From contig JBITNC010000001.1 of assembly GCA_050084985.1 (NCBI GenBank), positions 131,006,001-131,070,000 on the forward strand: a stretch of 64,000 bases of DNA, written 5' to 3'. The notes beneath the pieces were generated by a model. That model ran no database searches. It saw only the letters and a list, made by a program, of their open reading frames with translations, and had not been told where the DNA came from. Each line of letters opens with the position of its first letter. Position 1 is the stretch's first letter. The DNA is from Nageia nagi. Its lineage: Eukaryota; Pinophyta. Below are positions 33,789-48,029 of the stretch, piece by piece. Made by a program: the position numbers and the translations under genes.

Positions 33789-36164
33789 ATAATAGATAAT
33801 ATAATATGATTAATTTCTAACATTAAAAATAGAATAATCATATCATCATAAATAAATGCACACCAACAATACAACTTATTCAATTGAAAGTATAAATATT
33901 GAATCTCATACATTAGAGAATCAAAATAGATAAGACAAGGGAATCCACAATAGATTTGGGTTGTGATACTATCCATCCAAGCACATTCATAAAGTTATTC
34001 AAAAAATTCATAAACCTATTTGGTCATATTAGTTTTCAAAATATGCAAATTTAAATATAAATTAAAAATATGGTGCAATATTCATGAAGCTATTTGATCA
34101 TATTAGCTTTGCAAATATGCAAAAGTAAATTTAAAATAAAAGCTTAAGATGCCATTCATGAAGCTATTCAAGAATATCTATGAAGTTATTTGATCATATT
34201 AACTTCATGAATGTGCAAAACTAAATGTTTAAAAAAGGAACCCTGACAAATCTATTTAGAAATATTTATGATGTTATTTAGCCATATTAGCTTTTCGAAT
34301 GTGCAAACCAAAATTAAAAAAAAAAAATTACCATGCTTCCTAATACACCACCCATATAATGAGGATGGTACCATTAATGCTCATCTCAAACATGAAAATG
34401 TCATAACATTTATGGAGGAGCTCATTTCAAAAAAATCTTGAAACCCTAATGCTAGTAGAGTTGAGGAGAACAAGTTGAGAATATGATTTCCAAAACAAAT
34501 TTTCTTGAGCTCTAAAGTAAATCATGAAAATATAGTTTACTTTTTTTCATTTTTTTTTTCATTATATTTCATTAAACCCTATTCATATCTGCATTTTTAA
34601 AAATATTTCCAATTAAATATATGGAAATCCATTCCATTCAATTCAAATTCATATAAAAACTATTCTAGTCAATTCTAATTCATAAAAAAACTAATATTTA
34701 TATTAGATGTGATTATTATAGTCCTTAAAGTATTATTTTCATCATGGTTCTTGTCAAATAATTTCTAATCCTTTTATATTATTCCACATTTTGCATACAT
34801 GTCTACCAAGGCACTTGCAACAACAACATTGAATGGAAACTTATTTTCAACTACCCATTTATAGATGTCCATACCTTGTTTTAGAGCTCCCATGGTGGCA
34901 TATGATGGAATAATGCTGGTAAATCTTGTAGAGTTTATATTTACCCATGATATTTGAATTTGCTTAAAGGTTGCTATTATCTTCTAAAAAAACCCATTTT
35001 ATGCATATCTTATGATCATTGCATTCCATGAGATTACATTTTGATGGGATATTTTATCAAATATTTTATATTTTATTTCAACATATTTATGTTATACATA
35101 TCCTACAATCATTACATTCCATAAAATTATATTTTCATCATATATCATGTCAAACAATTCATGTACCTTTTCAAGGTGTTCACAACCATAACATTTAATG
35201 AAAACTAATTTTATGTATATTTCACTATATGATAGAAATAAAATAATATATAAGTACCTTTTCTAACTATATGATGTAGAAGATTCTACTAGATATATGT
35301 AGCCCCTAAATATTGATTTAAAATAAACAAATAATTAAATAAAGAGCTACAATATATAGGTGCAATACACTTATCAAGGCTATCTGAATAACACTAAGAA
35401 AGCATGCACCTTATTGAGAAGAGTGGAGCAATCCTTTTATATATAGTGCAATACATAGAGGATTGGATCATATTTGGGTCAACAAAATGGTAATGGATAT
35501 TCAATGAATCGAATATATTCTTAATATCCTTTAGATTTGTAGCCTTGGATCGTAAAATAAAATGGCACCAACACCATGTTTGTAGTATCTTCATGCCACA
35601 TATATATATAACATAAGCTCAAAGAATAATATAATCCTTAGTTAGGTGGCATAAAGAGACACCATAAGTGTAGTATGATGTATGAAAAAACACCTATCAG
35701 AGAGATCAGATAAGTAATGCCAACTTAAGCTCCAATATTTATACCTAAAAGGAAATAAAAGGGAATGAAGTTTGACACAGCAATAGAATATAATCTTTAT
35801 AATATCATGATATTTCTATATATAATGATGACTAATAATAAAGCATTAAATTTAGCACATGATATAACACATGGATAGCACATTATCCTTGATTTATGTA
35901 ATATTGCTATTTATTCTTTTGATATGTCTAAATATGATTTATTAAGTAAAAGAAATCATTTTTTAGGTATCTATAATATATACAACTTAGGATTTTATGT
36001 AAAACTTAGAAAATAAAAAAAAAGGGAGATAGGATTGATAATTGTAGTCCATGAAATTGTATTTGTATCATGCATCTTGTTAAAATCATCTTGGGCATAA
36101 TGTGTTCTTCCATATTTTACATACAAGTATAACACGTACAAAGATTATGCTATTACAATTGGTG
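33789..36164. other. AT-rich inter-element sequence
   Basis: Between C and D. It contains several loosely repeated phrases (ATTCATGAAGCTATT and TTTGATCATATTAGCTT, 33,990-34,290) and a PPR pseudogene (separate entry). The rest is without recognisable features. Confidence 0.45.
34690..35245 (-). pseudogene. Pentatricopeptide-repeat (PPR) pseudogene fragment
   Basis: Translated on the minus strand in more than one frame, it gives the hallmark phrases of PLS-type PPR repeats: KIFDKISHQNVISWNAMII, and about 90 codons on ALKQGMDIYKWVVENKFPF followed by VVVASALVDMYAKCG. An earlier repeat, ILWNVMIVGYV, precedes them. Stops and frameshifts show a dead gene. PPR proteins are organelle RNA-binding proteins. 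Only about three repeats remain, with no start or DYW/E domain. Confidence 0.72.
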
Positions 36165-36840
36165 TACATTATTAAAAATAATTTATTATTTAGTAATAAA
36201 TCATATTTTAAGTATGTCCATTGTATATTATTTAAATAATTAAAATATCTATAATATCAAGACTAATGTGCTAATTAAGTTCTAAACATGTGCTAACCAA
36301 GGCTAATATCTCCTAATCATATTTATATCTAAAATTATCTTGATAATATAATTAATATTGCATGTTATTCTATAATTCTATTGAAATAAGTATTATTATT
36401 CCAAATTTGACTCTTACTCTCTCTTTTATCCTTGCGGGTATAAAAGGAGGTGCACAACATAATAATCCTTATCATTTCTCTCTGATAGGTGGTTATCTAT
36501 ACATCAATCATACAATAATTTTGATATCTCTATATGCCACCTATTTGAGGATCTATTATGCTCTAATATTCCATTATATATTATCTTTTGCATATGACAT
36601 GATTCTATAGGTTTTAGAGCATCTATACCCTAATGCTCATACATTTTTCCCATCATGATTCCTTGTGATCTAAAGCTATAGATAAAAGAGGTAGAAAATG
36701 TTATTTTGCATGATTCATTATCAATGTCGAGTCCATCTCTAATCCTATCTAGTCCTCCATATTTCATTGCCATCCCCTAAGGATTGTCTTCTCATATCAA
36801 GTGCACACTTTCTTAATTTTATTCAAACAACCTAGCTAAG
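36165..36840 (+). repeat. 5' LTR of element D (minimum extent)
   Basis: Homologous to 63322-64000. It has a TATA box TATAAAAGG at 36439-36447, conserved in the other copy. The true right end cannot be fixed because the partner runs off the window; it may reach about 37140. Confidence 0.72.
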
Positions 36841-38500
36841 TGATTTACATTTTCTATTATATATTTATGTTTATTGTATTGATTATAGTAAATCATAATT
36901 TAGATTCTACATATTAATGAACCCTGATCCTATAAACCTTAGAATTTTTAGTTTAGGGTATCATCTTTTTTAGGATTCTTGCATTAGGAACCCTAGGTTT
37001 TGTTTTATTTTTGGTTGAGTTAATTTTCCCCAAATTTTAAAAATTTTATTACTTGAATTTTTTTTTAATTATTTAAAAAATATCATTGTAAGAAAACCCA
37101 ATTTTTGAAGGTCATTTTGTTTAATTTGGTGGGATCTAACATTAGAAGCATTTGTTCAAACCATAGATAAACATAATTGAGGTATTTTTATGATTTTTCT
37201 AGGTCTAGATTTGCATATTTTGATCAATTTTGAGAAAATATTTGCAAAAAATATCTCATTGAAAAATCATAAAATTTTGAAACTATTATGTAGATATTTG
37301 GTGACTTGTTTCCTAATAAAAACTTGCCAAAATCACAAGTGATCATAGTAGGCAACCTTTTGAGATTAATATGGGCTTATTGCATGCATTTCTATGAAGG
37401 TTTCTAGATATTTTCAAAGAAATATTTTTACATAAAAAATATCATATTTCAAAGGTTGTTTTCTTGAATTTTGAATATTCTAGCATAACAAAACTTGTCT
37501 CACATCATAGGTATTATCATGAACTAATTTTTCAAGCCCTCTTAAATGCCTTGATGAATCGATGGGATAAAACAACCTCCTATAGTTTGTGTTGCTAAGT
37601 GCAAACTTTTTCATTATAATATTTTATGTGATGATATCTTTTTATAAAATAAGGTGAAAAATAATACTTAAGATGTGAATTTTATAACCATTTCCTTTGA
37701 TGTACTCATCAAATAAGAGTTTTGTAGGGCTTGGTTTAGACTAGCTATAATGGATTGTATTGGTAAAAATAATTATTTTTTACCTATTGAAATGCTTAAT
37801 TTATTTTAATAGCTAAATTTTTTTTGAATAAGTTAAACCATCTAATTAATAAACCTTTTTCTTACGTAAATAGCATTTTGGATTATTAATAGTTTTTAGC
37901 TATTACTCATTTAATTATGATATTTAGCATTTAATTATTAATATTAATGTTAAATAATATTTCTAAATGCTAGATGATTAATCAATGATCTTATTATTTA
38001 ATAGTGATTTGAATATTATTAAATACAATTACATGAAATAGTTATTAATGAACTTATATAAATTTAAATAGTAAGTATTTGCATTTAAATACTTATTAAT
38101 TATCATTTAGCAACATATTTAAATGATAATGTATTATGGAGAAAATGGCTCTTAAATTTATGTGTGCATTATATTAATAACCTCCTATTTTTCATTTGAG
38201 GTTGTTAAATCTTTCTTTAATCATGGTGTAAAGGTATGGAATTGAATCAAGGAGTGGTCTTCCAAATAATGCAAGTGATTGAGTAATGAGTAGAGTGATG
38301 GATAATTACCCAAATTTAGAGGCACTGATATTATCCTCTTGATCATGTTGGATAACTAATGGAAAACTTAGAATTTCCTTGCTAAGGCATGGGAAATCTG
38401 CAATCAGGTATGGCTATACTGATATTGCAAACTATCCTCACCCATAAGATTTTTTTACAACATAGAAATATGAGAGATCCAAAAAGTAATTGATTAACTT
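36841..38500. other. Element D interior, left part
   Basis: AT-rich sequence, probably the LTR end and leader. No credible ORF or PBS could be fixed. Confidence 0.4.
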
Positions 38501-38505
38501 CCATT
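38501..38505. other. Left target-site duplication of element F (CCATT)
   Basis: CCATT recurs exactly at 58075-58079. Confidence 0.85.
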
Positions 38506-39218
38506 TGATGATTTTGAAAAGAAGAGAACAAATAATGTGTATAGCCAAAGCACAAAGAGGCTAACCATAGGCAGAATAAATAACAAGATAAATTTGGATA
38601 CCAATATATATATATATATATTGTAGAGAAGTAAAATATTACATGTCTCTCTTGGAGCTAATAGCAAAAAATCCATAGGTCTTGTGTTCTTTTTGTTCCA
38701 CCACCATCATTAGATTTACGCATAGGCTTTTTATACTTATAATAAAATAAAATATTATATGCTTTCTACTTATTGATAATACCATTAAATGCAACATGGC
38801 TCCATGCATGCATTCTATTATTCTTTTTGTAAGGAGTAGAGAAAGCCCATGCCCTTGTATGCAAGACATTTAAAACATATTAAATGGTTGCAAAAGATAG
38901 ATCAACCATTTTTATACAAAAATATTAATGTTGATATTTAGAAACTAGTTTTGATGGTTGAGCATTTAATTTTGAGGTAGAAATCCCCTAGAATGACATT
39001 TTTAGAGTGTTAATCTAGGTTTTCAATGCAAGAGGGAAGTCATAATGCAATAAGGCCTAGGATCCAAGGTCTAAAATAGTGAGGCTACTCACTCAAAATA
39101 GTGGGTGTTAATAATACCCACATTCCAGAAGGCAAAATGGTGCCCAAATATAGATCCTAAATTTTTGTAGTGCCCAATGATAAATAGAACCCAAAGCTAA
39201 TCAATTAGTCCTAAATCC
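38506..39218 (-). repeat. Element F left (3') LTR, first segment
   Basis: Aligns with 53097-53351 plus 57288 to about 57735 of the right LTR. It contains a TA microsatellite (38604-38622). A minus-strand TATAAAAATGG box lies near 38910-38922. Small ORFs inside are not genes. Confidence 0.85.
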
Positions 39219-40964
39219 TTATTGAACTACATGTTACACTAAGAGATGGGGTGAATCAGTGTCTTTAATTTTAAAACTTCAAACCCAAAAACTTTAAACA
39301 ATGCAGTAGAAAGATAAAACTAAATAGAGCAAACACACAAGATAACATCACACAACACAAGATATAACAAGGTTCACCAATGTGGCTACATCCTTGAATA
39401 AGACTACTTGGAATCCAATCCAAATCTAGCCATTGTAAAGCACCAACCTTACACATAATTTACCAACACCAATTGGAAGGAGCACCAACCCTTAACTTCT
39501 GTAGCACCAACTACAAGGAGCACCAAATCCTCTTGCTAAGCACCCACTTGATATATTCAATAAGATAAGATGAACCATTAATAACTAGTTACCCAAGACC
39601 CAAAATGTTCTAGCTCAAAACACTTCTACATACCACCATAATCTGAATCTATCTCTTTAATATATTTCCTTCTCATTCCAAAAATCACAACTCTCTTTTG
39701 TAGCTTCAACCCTTTATTCATACTCACTAACTCTTCACACTTATCAAATGAAAAATCCCAAAATGAATTAAGAAAACTATTCTTGAAACCAATGGAAGGA
39801 CTACTATTATTCAAATCAAGAAAATATTTCACATTTTGATTCAACATTGATATAATTTCTCACACACATTTAGAACTCTCAACACTTTTATAACTATAAA
39901 GAAGTCATTCATTGCAGACAAATCTATTACTCACACATACATCACACATTGCTAAAAATCATACTACATTACTAATACACAAATCCAAAAAAATTCAAAT
40001 ATTGTAAAATTGGTTAATGATAGTACATCCATTACACTTAGAATGTGTGTTCCAAGTTCATATGGCATGAAATGGTATTACGATTTTTGCATAGATCATC
40101 AATAATATCTAAATGTTTGTATTAATATTTATATCATAAAGACTCTCCAAAATCAATTGGGAGTGTAATATATTTTAACAAGAAATAAGAACATATACTC
40201 CAAAATCATAATAAGCATTTTGTCAACATTTCACTGCCAAAATCAAGCTCAACATAGCCAAAATTTATGTCCTATCATTTTGTCAAATGCTTACTAGGCA
40301 TCCTTGTTCATTGACTTCTAGACCTTGATTGAGATGAACCAAAAACCAAAGTTGTGAGATTTTTCATGCTTATTGCAAATCTACAACCAAAAATCAAATA
40401 TCTCAACTTAAACTCATGGAATTCCTCTTTTTTTTTTCTATTCCAAAAAATGCACCAAACTGCAAAAAGTTACTAAGTGGCATTTTGTAGCTTGCACCAT
40501 TTCTACCTTGATCATATTACTATGAAATTTGGATAATATATTCTTGGTATATAGTACTATATATGATTTAAATTTCAACCTTTGAATCAACACCATTTGC
40601 TCAAAATTTGACTTACATGAAGCCAATTTCACCTAAATTTTTTATTGTTCAAAAATCCATAAGTGTGCTAAAAAAAGAACCAACATGAAATTTGACCATT
40701 CTAATGCTACACACAAGTTTTTTATCAATCCAACAACTTATCTAATCCATATTTGGTTTTTTTTCACTTTCCATTTTCATTTTGGCCCTCTTGACAACTT
40801 TTGGTACTTGATGACAACTTTTGGTCCCTTTGTCATTTTTGTGTCCAACAACTTTGTAAATCTTGTCGATGTCATTTATTTGACATGTGCAACCATGTTA
40901 ACCATATTCACACTAATCTTATCATGTTGAAAATAATGAAAACACTATTGCACCATACTCAACA
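39219..40964 (-). repeat. 3' LTR of element E (left copy)
   Basis: 1746 bp, starting TTATTGAAC and ending CATACTCAACA on the plus strand. Read on the minus strand it begins with a canonical TGTTGAG. The other end is TTATTG rather than TG, and both copies share this. Confidence 0.83.
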
Positions 40965-40980
40965 ATCTTTCCCTTTGGAA
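40965..40980 (-). other. Polypurine tract of element E
   Basis: On the minus strand CCAAAGGGAAAGAT directly precedes TGTTGAGTATGG of the LTR. Confidence 0.7.
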
Positions 40981-41177
40981 TTGTCAGCAACACATATGCA
41001 AAACCCTATTACTCTTCTCCCCCTTTGACAACAAATACAAAGGGATGCCTTGGAATCCCCTTGAGTTTATATACATAATACTCAAGTGTAAATAAATATA
41101 TAATAAAACATAATTATACAAGAGAAAAATGATAAGTACAAAATTACTCCCCTTAAGATTGTGCACCCAAAAGCTAG

Positions 41178-42870
41178 TCAATACTTGGGCAATGTTACCA
41201 CTGCCAATTTATTTTGCAAGTACTCAAAAGCTTCCTTGGGTAATGGTTTAGTAAATATATCTACTACTTGCTTTGATGTGGGAACAAATTCCAACTTTAC
41301 CTCTCCTTGTATAAACTTTTCTTTCAAGAAATGGTACCGAATGGTAATGTGTTTTGTTCTTAAATGCATGATCATATTCTTAGAAATATTGATTGCACTT
41401 GTGTTATCACACATAACTAAAATGAGCTTATTGATGTGAATGCCTAGATCCTTCATCATTTGTTTCATCTATATAACCTTTGTGCAACATGATGTCACTA
41501 CTATGTACTCTACTTCTATTATGGACAATGATACTGATTCTTATTTCTTATTATGCCAACCAATAAGATTGTTGCACAAGTAAAATGCATCACCACTGGT
41601 GCTCATCCTATCATCTACACACCCTACCCAATCTACATATAAGAAATAAATAAGTATGAAATCCTTCCCCTTGGGATACCATAGGTTGTAATCCATTATG
41701 CCCTTGAGGTACTAAAATATCCTCTTCACTAACAATCACATGTGTTTCTTTGGAATTGGCTTGAAATCATGCAACCATGCATACTTCTTGCAAAATATCT
41801 ATTCTAGTGGTTGTCATGTAAAGTAAAATTTCAATCATTGACCTGTACTATGTTTGATCCAATGTTGGTGCTTTGTCATCCTTACTTAGCTTGCAACCCA
41901 TCATCATGGGAGTGTTGATAGGCTTGAAATCCTCCATAGTGAGCTTTTTCAGCATCTCATTTACATACTTGATTTAAAAAATAAAAATACCAGTCATTAA
42001 CTGATTAGCTTGCAAACCAAGAAAATATGAAAGTTCACCTCTCATTGACATCTCAAACTCTATTTGCATTTGGTTATCAAAGTCTTTGCATATTTCATCC
42101 TTACTACCTCTAAAAATAATATCATCTACATAAACCATAATGATAACTTGATGATTATTTTTAGATTTGATGTAGAGATTACCATCCACCATACCTTTTT
42201 TGAAACCTTGTTGATGAAGATACACATCAAGTCTAGAGTACCATGCTTAAGGTGCCTATTTAGACCATAAAGTGCCTTTTTTTTTAATTTGCACACAAAA
42301 TATGGGTTCTCACTTATTTGAAATCCATATGGATGCTCAATTTAGACTTCCTCCTAAAGATTTCCATTCAAAAATGCTGATTTTACATCCATTTGATAAA
42401 CCTTGAAGTTCTTATACACAGTCAAAACAAGAAACCTACAAATAGCCTCTAATCTAGCCACATGAGAAAAAGTTTCTTCAATATCAATACCTTCAACTTG
42501 AGCATACCCTTTGCAAACCAACCTTGCTTTATTTCTTATTACTTTTCCATCTTCATTAAGCTTATTATGAAAAACCCACTTGGTGCCAATCACATTTTTG
42601 TTCTTAGGCCTTGGTACCAACTCCTAATTCTAATTCTTTTCAATTTGGTCTAACTCCTCATCCATTGCCTTGATCCAACTCTCATCTTGACTCTCCTCTA
42701 CAACATTCTTTGGTTCTATACTTGATAGAAGGGAATACATTCTTGTTTTTATTCTCCTTGTTTGAACTCTAATATCAGGATCTTCAATTATTTGATCACA
42801 TGGATGATCCTTTTGCCATTTACCTATTTTGTGTTTTTGATTTTCCTCCATTTTTGAACCATCATGTGAG
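41178..42870 (-). pseudogene. Reverse transcriptase and RNase H of element E (Copia)
   Basis: Reading leftward, the RT begins with ESWIKAMDEELDQIEKN and [20 protein letters not shown], then [14 protein letters not shown], and has YVDDIIFRGS as the catalytic site (about 42130). RNase H ends with MCDNTSAINISKN, HITIRYHFLKEKF and VDIFTKPLPKEAFEYL at 41178-41468. Copia-type residues are conserved, but several stops separate the segments, so no functional enzyme is encoded. Confidence 0.87.
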
Positions 42871-44560
42871 TTACCAGAGCAATTCTTTGTTTGATTTTTT
42901 GGTTATTCCTCTACCTCATCTGTCTCAATGCATTACAAAAAATTTTCATCATTTCATTTTGGAGGTACTCTTATTTCATTAATCTTAACATCTGCACTCT
43001 CAACAATGTTTTTGAATCTTTTATTGTAACACTTGTAAGCTTTGCTTTTTATTCAATAACCAAGGAATATACCTTCACTCACTCTATCATCAAACTTGCC
43101 TAGGTTTTCTTCTATCCTCTTGATGTAGGACTTACTCTCAAATAATTTGAAGTATCTTACTGATGCCTTTTTGCTGAACCATAGCTCATTGGGTGTCTTA
43201 TTCTCATGGGGCCTTTACATACACCTATTTTGAATATAAACTATCATGTGTACTACTTGTTTCCAAAACCTATCATCTATGTTACTTTTTGTCAACATTA
43301 TTTATGCCATTTTTTAAACTGACCTATTTTTCCTTTTCACCATAGCATTTTGCTGAGGTGTCCTTACTGCAAAAAATTATCTCTTGATACCATAGTTATA
43401 ATAGAATTCATTAAAATCATCTAAAGTGAACTCACCTCCTCTGTTTAATCTTAAACATTTGATCCTCCTCCCAACCTAATTTTTTTCTAGGTTCTTAAAG
43501 GTCTCAAATTATTTAAGTGCTTCTTACTTATGTTTCAAGAATAATATCCATGTCATCATACAATAATGATCTATGCATAGCATGAATTACTTATCTCCAT
43601 TTATACTTTGTGTCCTCATAGGATCACATAAATCAATATGAACAAGCTTTAATGGTTTGCTAGAATAATATTCTTTTATCTTGAAAGTGGATCTAGTGAT
43701 TTTACCCTTTTAACATGAGGAACAAATATTATTTGGTGGTTTTTTAATACTTGGTATATCTCAAATTGCTCACTTTGAACTAATTTTGACTAAGTTATCA
43801 AAGCTAATGTGTCCAAGTCTCTTGTGCCAAAGCCAATCTTCATCCTCCTTTTTGAGTAGACATGATCCATTTGATGTCTCTGTCAATGTATATAGATTTC
43901 TAGATATCCTTGTGCTAACTATAACTAACCTACCATTGTTTGCTCTTCTAATTTCACATACATGTTTCTTTAATATTACATCATGTCCTCTATCATAAAT
44001 TTAACTAACACTTAACAGGCTATGTTTCAATCTAATCACAAATAATACTTTTTTGACTTGATCTTTCCATAATTAATCTTAACTATGCCTCTATCTACAA
44101 TCTTTGCTCCATCATTATTGCCAAATTTTACTAATCCCCCTTCATGTTGTTCCAATTTCTCAAATCTCCTTTTATCCCCAATCATATGGCTAGATCAACC
44201 ACTATCTAGTATCCATGGAGCTAGTTTGTTTTTTGCTTTAAGAGTTGTTTGTACTATTAGAGATTCTTTTTCTTATTTTGGTTGCTCCTTCTCTTTCCAT
44301 ACCTTCTTAACACCTATTTTGGATTCATGTATTATCTCTTCCTATTTGGGTTCTTGTACCTATCACTAGAATTTTTTTATTTTATCTCATGCCCTATGAC
44401 TAAAATGATCTTCATTGAAATTGATTTGAGAAGAATGTACTCCAATAGTTTCTAGAAATGTGACCATAGTTGTGATAATTATAACATTGTATAGAATAAT
44501 CCATCAATGGAAAAAACATGTTTCTACTTGAGAAGTTTCTTGGACCTACGTTAAACTTGC
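42870..44560 (-). pseudogene. Integrase region of element E
   Basis: The minus-strand translation around 43280-43460 gives RIKCLRLNRGGEF, then YGIKR and RTPQQNAMVKRKNRSV. In Copia integrases these read D-RGGEF and VERKNR, so the second catalytic Asp is Asn and the Glu is Lys. Stops occur throughout. Confidence 0.75.
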
Positions 44561-46210
44561 ATTTAGAGATTCTATGTCTATATCCATTGCACTAAAAACA
44601 ATAACCAGAAAAGGATTGAGTGAACTTGGTTTGTGGACTTTGCCATGTTATAGTAAGTGCCATAAATCTTCTTCTCCTTTGATGTGCAACATGTGTGAAT
44701 CCATAATTTTCCATATATATATCATTTGTAGCAGTATTATTTTACCTTGCATAAGATAGTTTTTCTTGATTGATTGGTTTATTTTCTTCCTTGATTTTTG
44801 ATTTTTCATTTGCATATTTGGAAGTTTATCCTTCAAAACCTATACCAAATTTAATATTTAGAGATCTTTGGCTTTTCAACATTTCATCTAGCTTTAAATA
44901 TCCTTCCTCAAGTTTATGATACCCACTAATCTTATGACTCATCTCTTCAAGTTGAAGACTCAACCTTGTAATCTCTGCTTCCAATTTGCTACAGTATTCA
45001 ACTTTGTTAGTGAGTTGTTCTTCAAGATCCTTAGCTATATTTTGCATTTCTTCTACTTGTACTTTTAAGCTTATATTGATTTCATTTAGATCATCAAGTT
45101 TCTAAAAAAATTTCCTATGCATTTTCTTTTTTATCTCTAATTCTTCTAGAGCTACAATTAATTCTCCTTCTAGATTGATTTCTGCTTCAACTTCTTCATC
45201 AACTTCTTCTTCAATTTTTGTTTTGTTTCTAGTTTTTCCTCTTCAAATGCCATGAAGAGAGCTTCACCAACCTCTTCTTATAAATCTTCATTTGAGCTAG
45301 CTTCTAATAAATTAATGTTGTTGGAAATAAAGCTTTTCTTCTTGAAATTACCCTTTTTGAAGTTTGATTTTATCTTCCAACCACTTCTCTCTTTGTACAA
45401 ATTTTCACCATCTTTGTTCTTCTCATTATGTGGACATTTCATTGCAAAATTTCCTATGCCTCCATAATTAAAATATTTAAATGGTGAATTTCCTTTATAT
45501 ATACCTTTTGTTCCTTTTTTTAATTTGTGAATAAAGTTTGCTTACAATTCATCAGATGTCTCTTCTTCATCGGATTCTGGTATTGCTTTTATTTTCTTCT
45601 TTACCTTGAAGGTAGCTTCCCTACTAATGGATTTTCCCTTTACTATCCTCATTTCATAGGTAGTTGGAGAACCATGCATTTCATCCAGATTGAAAGTATT
45701 TAAATCTTTTGCTTCTTCTATGGAAGAAACTTTTGGATCAAATCCTTTTTGAAGTGAGCGTAATACCTTTTTCACAATGATTGAGTCTTGAATATTTTTT
45801 CTAAGGCCTCTAATCGCATTGATCACTTCATTGAACCTTAGCATATATGCTTATATGTTTTCATCTTCATTCATCTTTAAGATCTCAAACTATGCTTGAT
45901 GAGTTTGAAGCTTAGCCTCCTTTATCTTCACATCTCCCTCATGAATGCTTTTCATTTTATCCCATATTTCCTTTGCCAACTCATAGTTCATCATTTTTAC
46001 TAACTCATTGTCCACAAATACACACATGATGGCATTCTTGGCCTTTGATTTATTTTCATATGCTTTCTTATTTGTTGCATCTATAATAGGCATGGAAGGT
46101 GTGGTAGAGCCATTTATTGTGGCCAAAAAGAATAGTTTGCATTCGAAGTCTCCAAAAAGAATAGTTAGTGTTGTCAAATAATAGAGCTTTATTTGAAGAA
46201 AACCTTTCAT
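44561..46210 (-). pseudogene. gag of element E
   Basis: ATG at 46210, 74 bp from the LTR. Pieces include the UBN2/Copia-gag motifs MNYELAKEIWDKMKSIHEGD (46210-45890) and IVKKVLRSLQKGFDPKVSSI (45844-45542). A coiled-coil segment, EEQLTNKVEYCSKLEAEITR, follows at 45047-44826. Several frames and stops are involved. Confidence 0.78.
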
Positions 46211-46269
46211 CTAAAGCTATTGTGTCACATCTAATATATCCTTAGCTAATTAAGCTAAAATAGGAACCT

Positions 46270-46282
46270 TGATCTGATACCA
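46270..46282 (-). other. Primer-binding site of element E
   Basis: The minus strand reads TGGTATCAGATC beside the LTR, one base from the initiator-Met PBS TGGTATCAGAGC. Confidence 0.82.
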
Positions 46283-46283
46283 A

Positions 46284-48029
46284 TTATTGAAGTACATGTT
46301 ACATTGAGATGGGGTTGAATTAGTTTCTTTAACTTTAAAAATTCAAACCCAAAAACATTAAACAATATATTAGGAAGATAAAACTAAATAAAGCAAACAC
46401 GCAAGAGAATATCACACAACATAAGATATAACAAGGTTCACTAATTGGCTACATCCCCAAATAAGACTACTTGGACTCCAATCCAAATCCAACCATTGTA
46501 AAGTACCAACTTTACATATAATTTATCACCACCAATTGGAAGGAACACCAACACCTAAGTTCTATAGCACCAACTACAAGGAGCATCAACTCCTATTACC
46601 AAGCACCCACTTGATAGATTCAATAAGATAAAATAAGGATTAATAACTAGTTAACCAAGACCTAATATGGTCTAGCTCAAAACACTTCAACACACCACCA
46701 TAATTTGAATCTATCTCTTCAATATATTTCCTTCTCATTCCAAAAATCACAACTCTCTTTTGTAGCTTCAACCCTTTTATTCATACTCACTAAATCTTCA
46801 CACTTGTCAGCTAAAAAACCCCAAAATGGACCAAGAAACTATTCCTAAAACCACTGGAAGGAATACTATTATTCAAATCAAGAAAACATTTCACATTTTG
46901 ATTCAACATTGATATAATTTCTCACACCATTTAGAACTCTCAACACTTGTAGAACTATAAAGAAATCATTCATTGCAGACATATCTATTACTCAGACATA
47001 CTTCACACACTACTTAAAATCATACTACATTTCCAATACACAAACCTAAAAAAAATTGAATATTGAAAAATTGGTTAATGATAATACATTGATTGCACTC
47101 AGAATGCATGTTCCAAGTTCATATGGCATGACATGGTATTACAATTTCTACATAGATCATCGATAATCTCTAAAAGCTCATATTTATATTTTATATCATA
47201 AAGACTCTCCAAAATTAATTCAAAGTGTAATATATTTTAAGAAGAAATAAGAATATATAATCAAAAATCATAATAAGCATTTTGTCAAACATTTCACTAC
47301 CAAAACTGGGCTCAACACTTAGCTAAATTTTGTCTTGTCATTTCGTCAAACACTTACTAGGCATCCTTGTTCATTATTTCTAGACCTCAAATTGAGATGA
47401 ACTAAAAACCAAAGTTGTGAGATTTTTCATGATGATTTAAAATATATAACCAAAAATCAAATATCTCAAATTAAACTCATGGAATTACACTTTTTCTTTG
47501 TTGTCCCAAAAAGTGCACCAAATTGCAAAAAGTTACTAAGTGGCATTTTGTAGTTTGCACCATTCTGCCTTGATCATCATCTTGCTATGAAATTTGGACC
47601 ACATATTATTGGTATATATTAATATATATTATTTAAATTATAGACTCTAAATCAACACCATTTTCTCATAATTTGACTTGTACAGATCCAATTTCACCCA
47701 AATTTTTGACTATTCAAAAATCCATAAGTGTGCTAAAAAAAGAACCAACATGAAATTTGACCATTCCAATGTTGCACACAAGTTTGTTATCAATATAATA
47801 ACTTATATAATCCATATCTAGTTGTCCATCACCTTCCATTTGCATTTTGGCCCTCTTAATAACTTTTACTACCTCATGACAACTTTTGGTCCTTTTGTCA
47901 TTTTTGCATCCAATAACTTTGCAAATCTTATAGATATTATTTATTTGATATGTGAAACCATGTTAACCATATGCAAACTAATCTCATCATGTTAACAATA
48001 ATGAAAACACCATTGTACCATACTCAACA
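46284..48029 (-). repeat. 5' LTR of element E (right copy)
   Basis: 1746 bp, collinear with the left copy and about 85-90% identical by eye. Confidence 0.85.

Larger units (their letters stand above)
39219..48029 (-). mobile_element. Element E: Ty1/Copia retrotransposon nested in the left LTR of F
   Basis: Two LTRs of identical length (1746 bp) bracket a minus-strand Copia coding region. The flanks AATCC (39214-39218) and AGCCC (48030-48034) are probably a decayed 5-bp TSD: they differ by two transitions, and the uninterrupted LTR of F has AGCCC at this point. A PBS lies beside the right LTR and a PPT beside the left one. Domain order is gag, IN, RT, RH. Confidence 0.88.
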
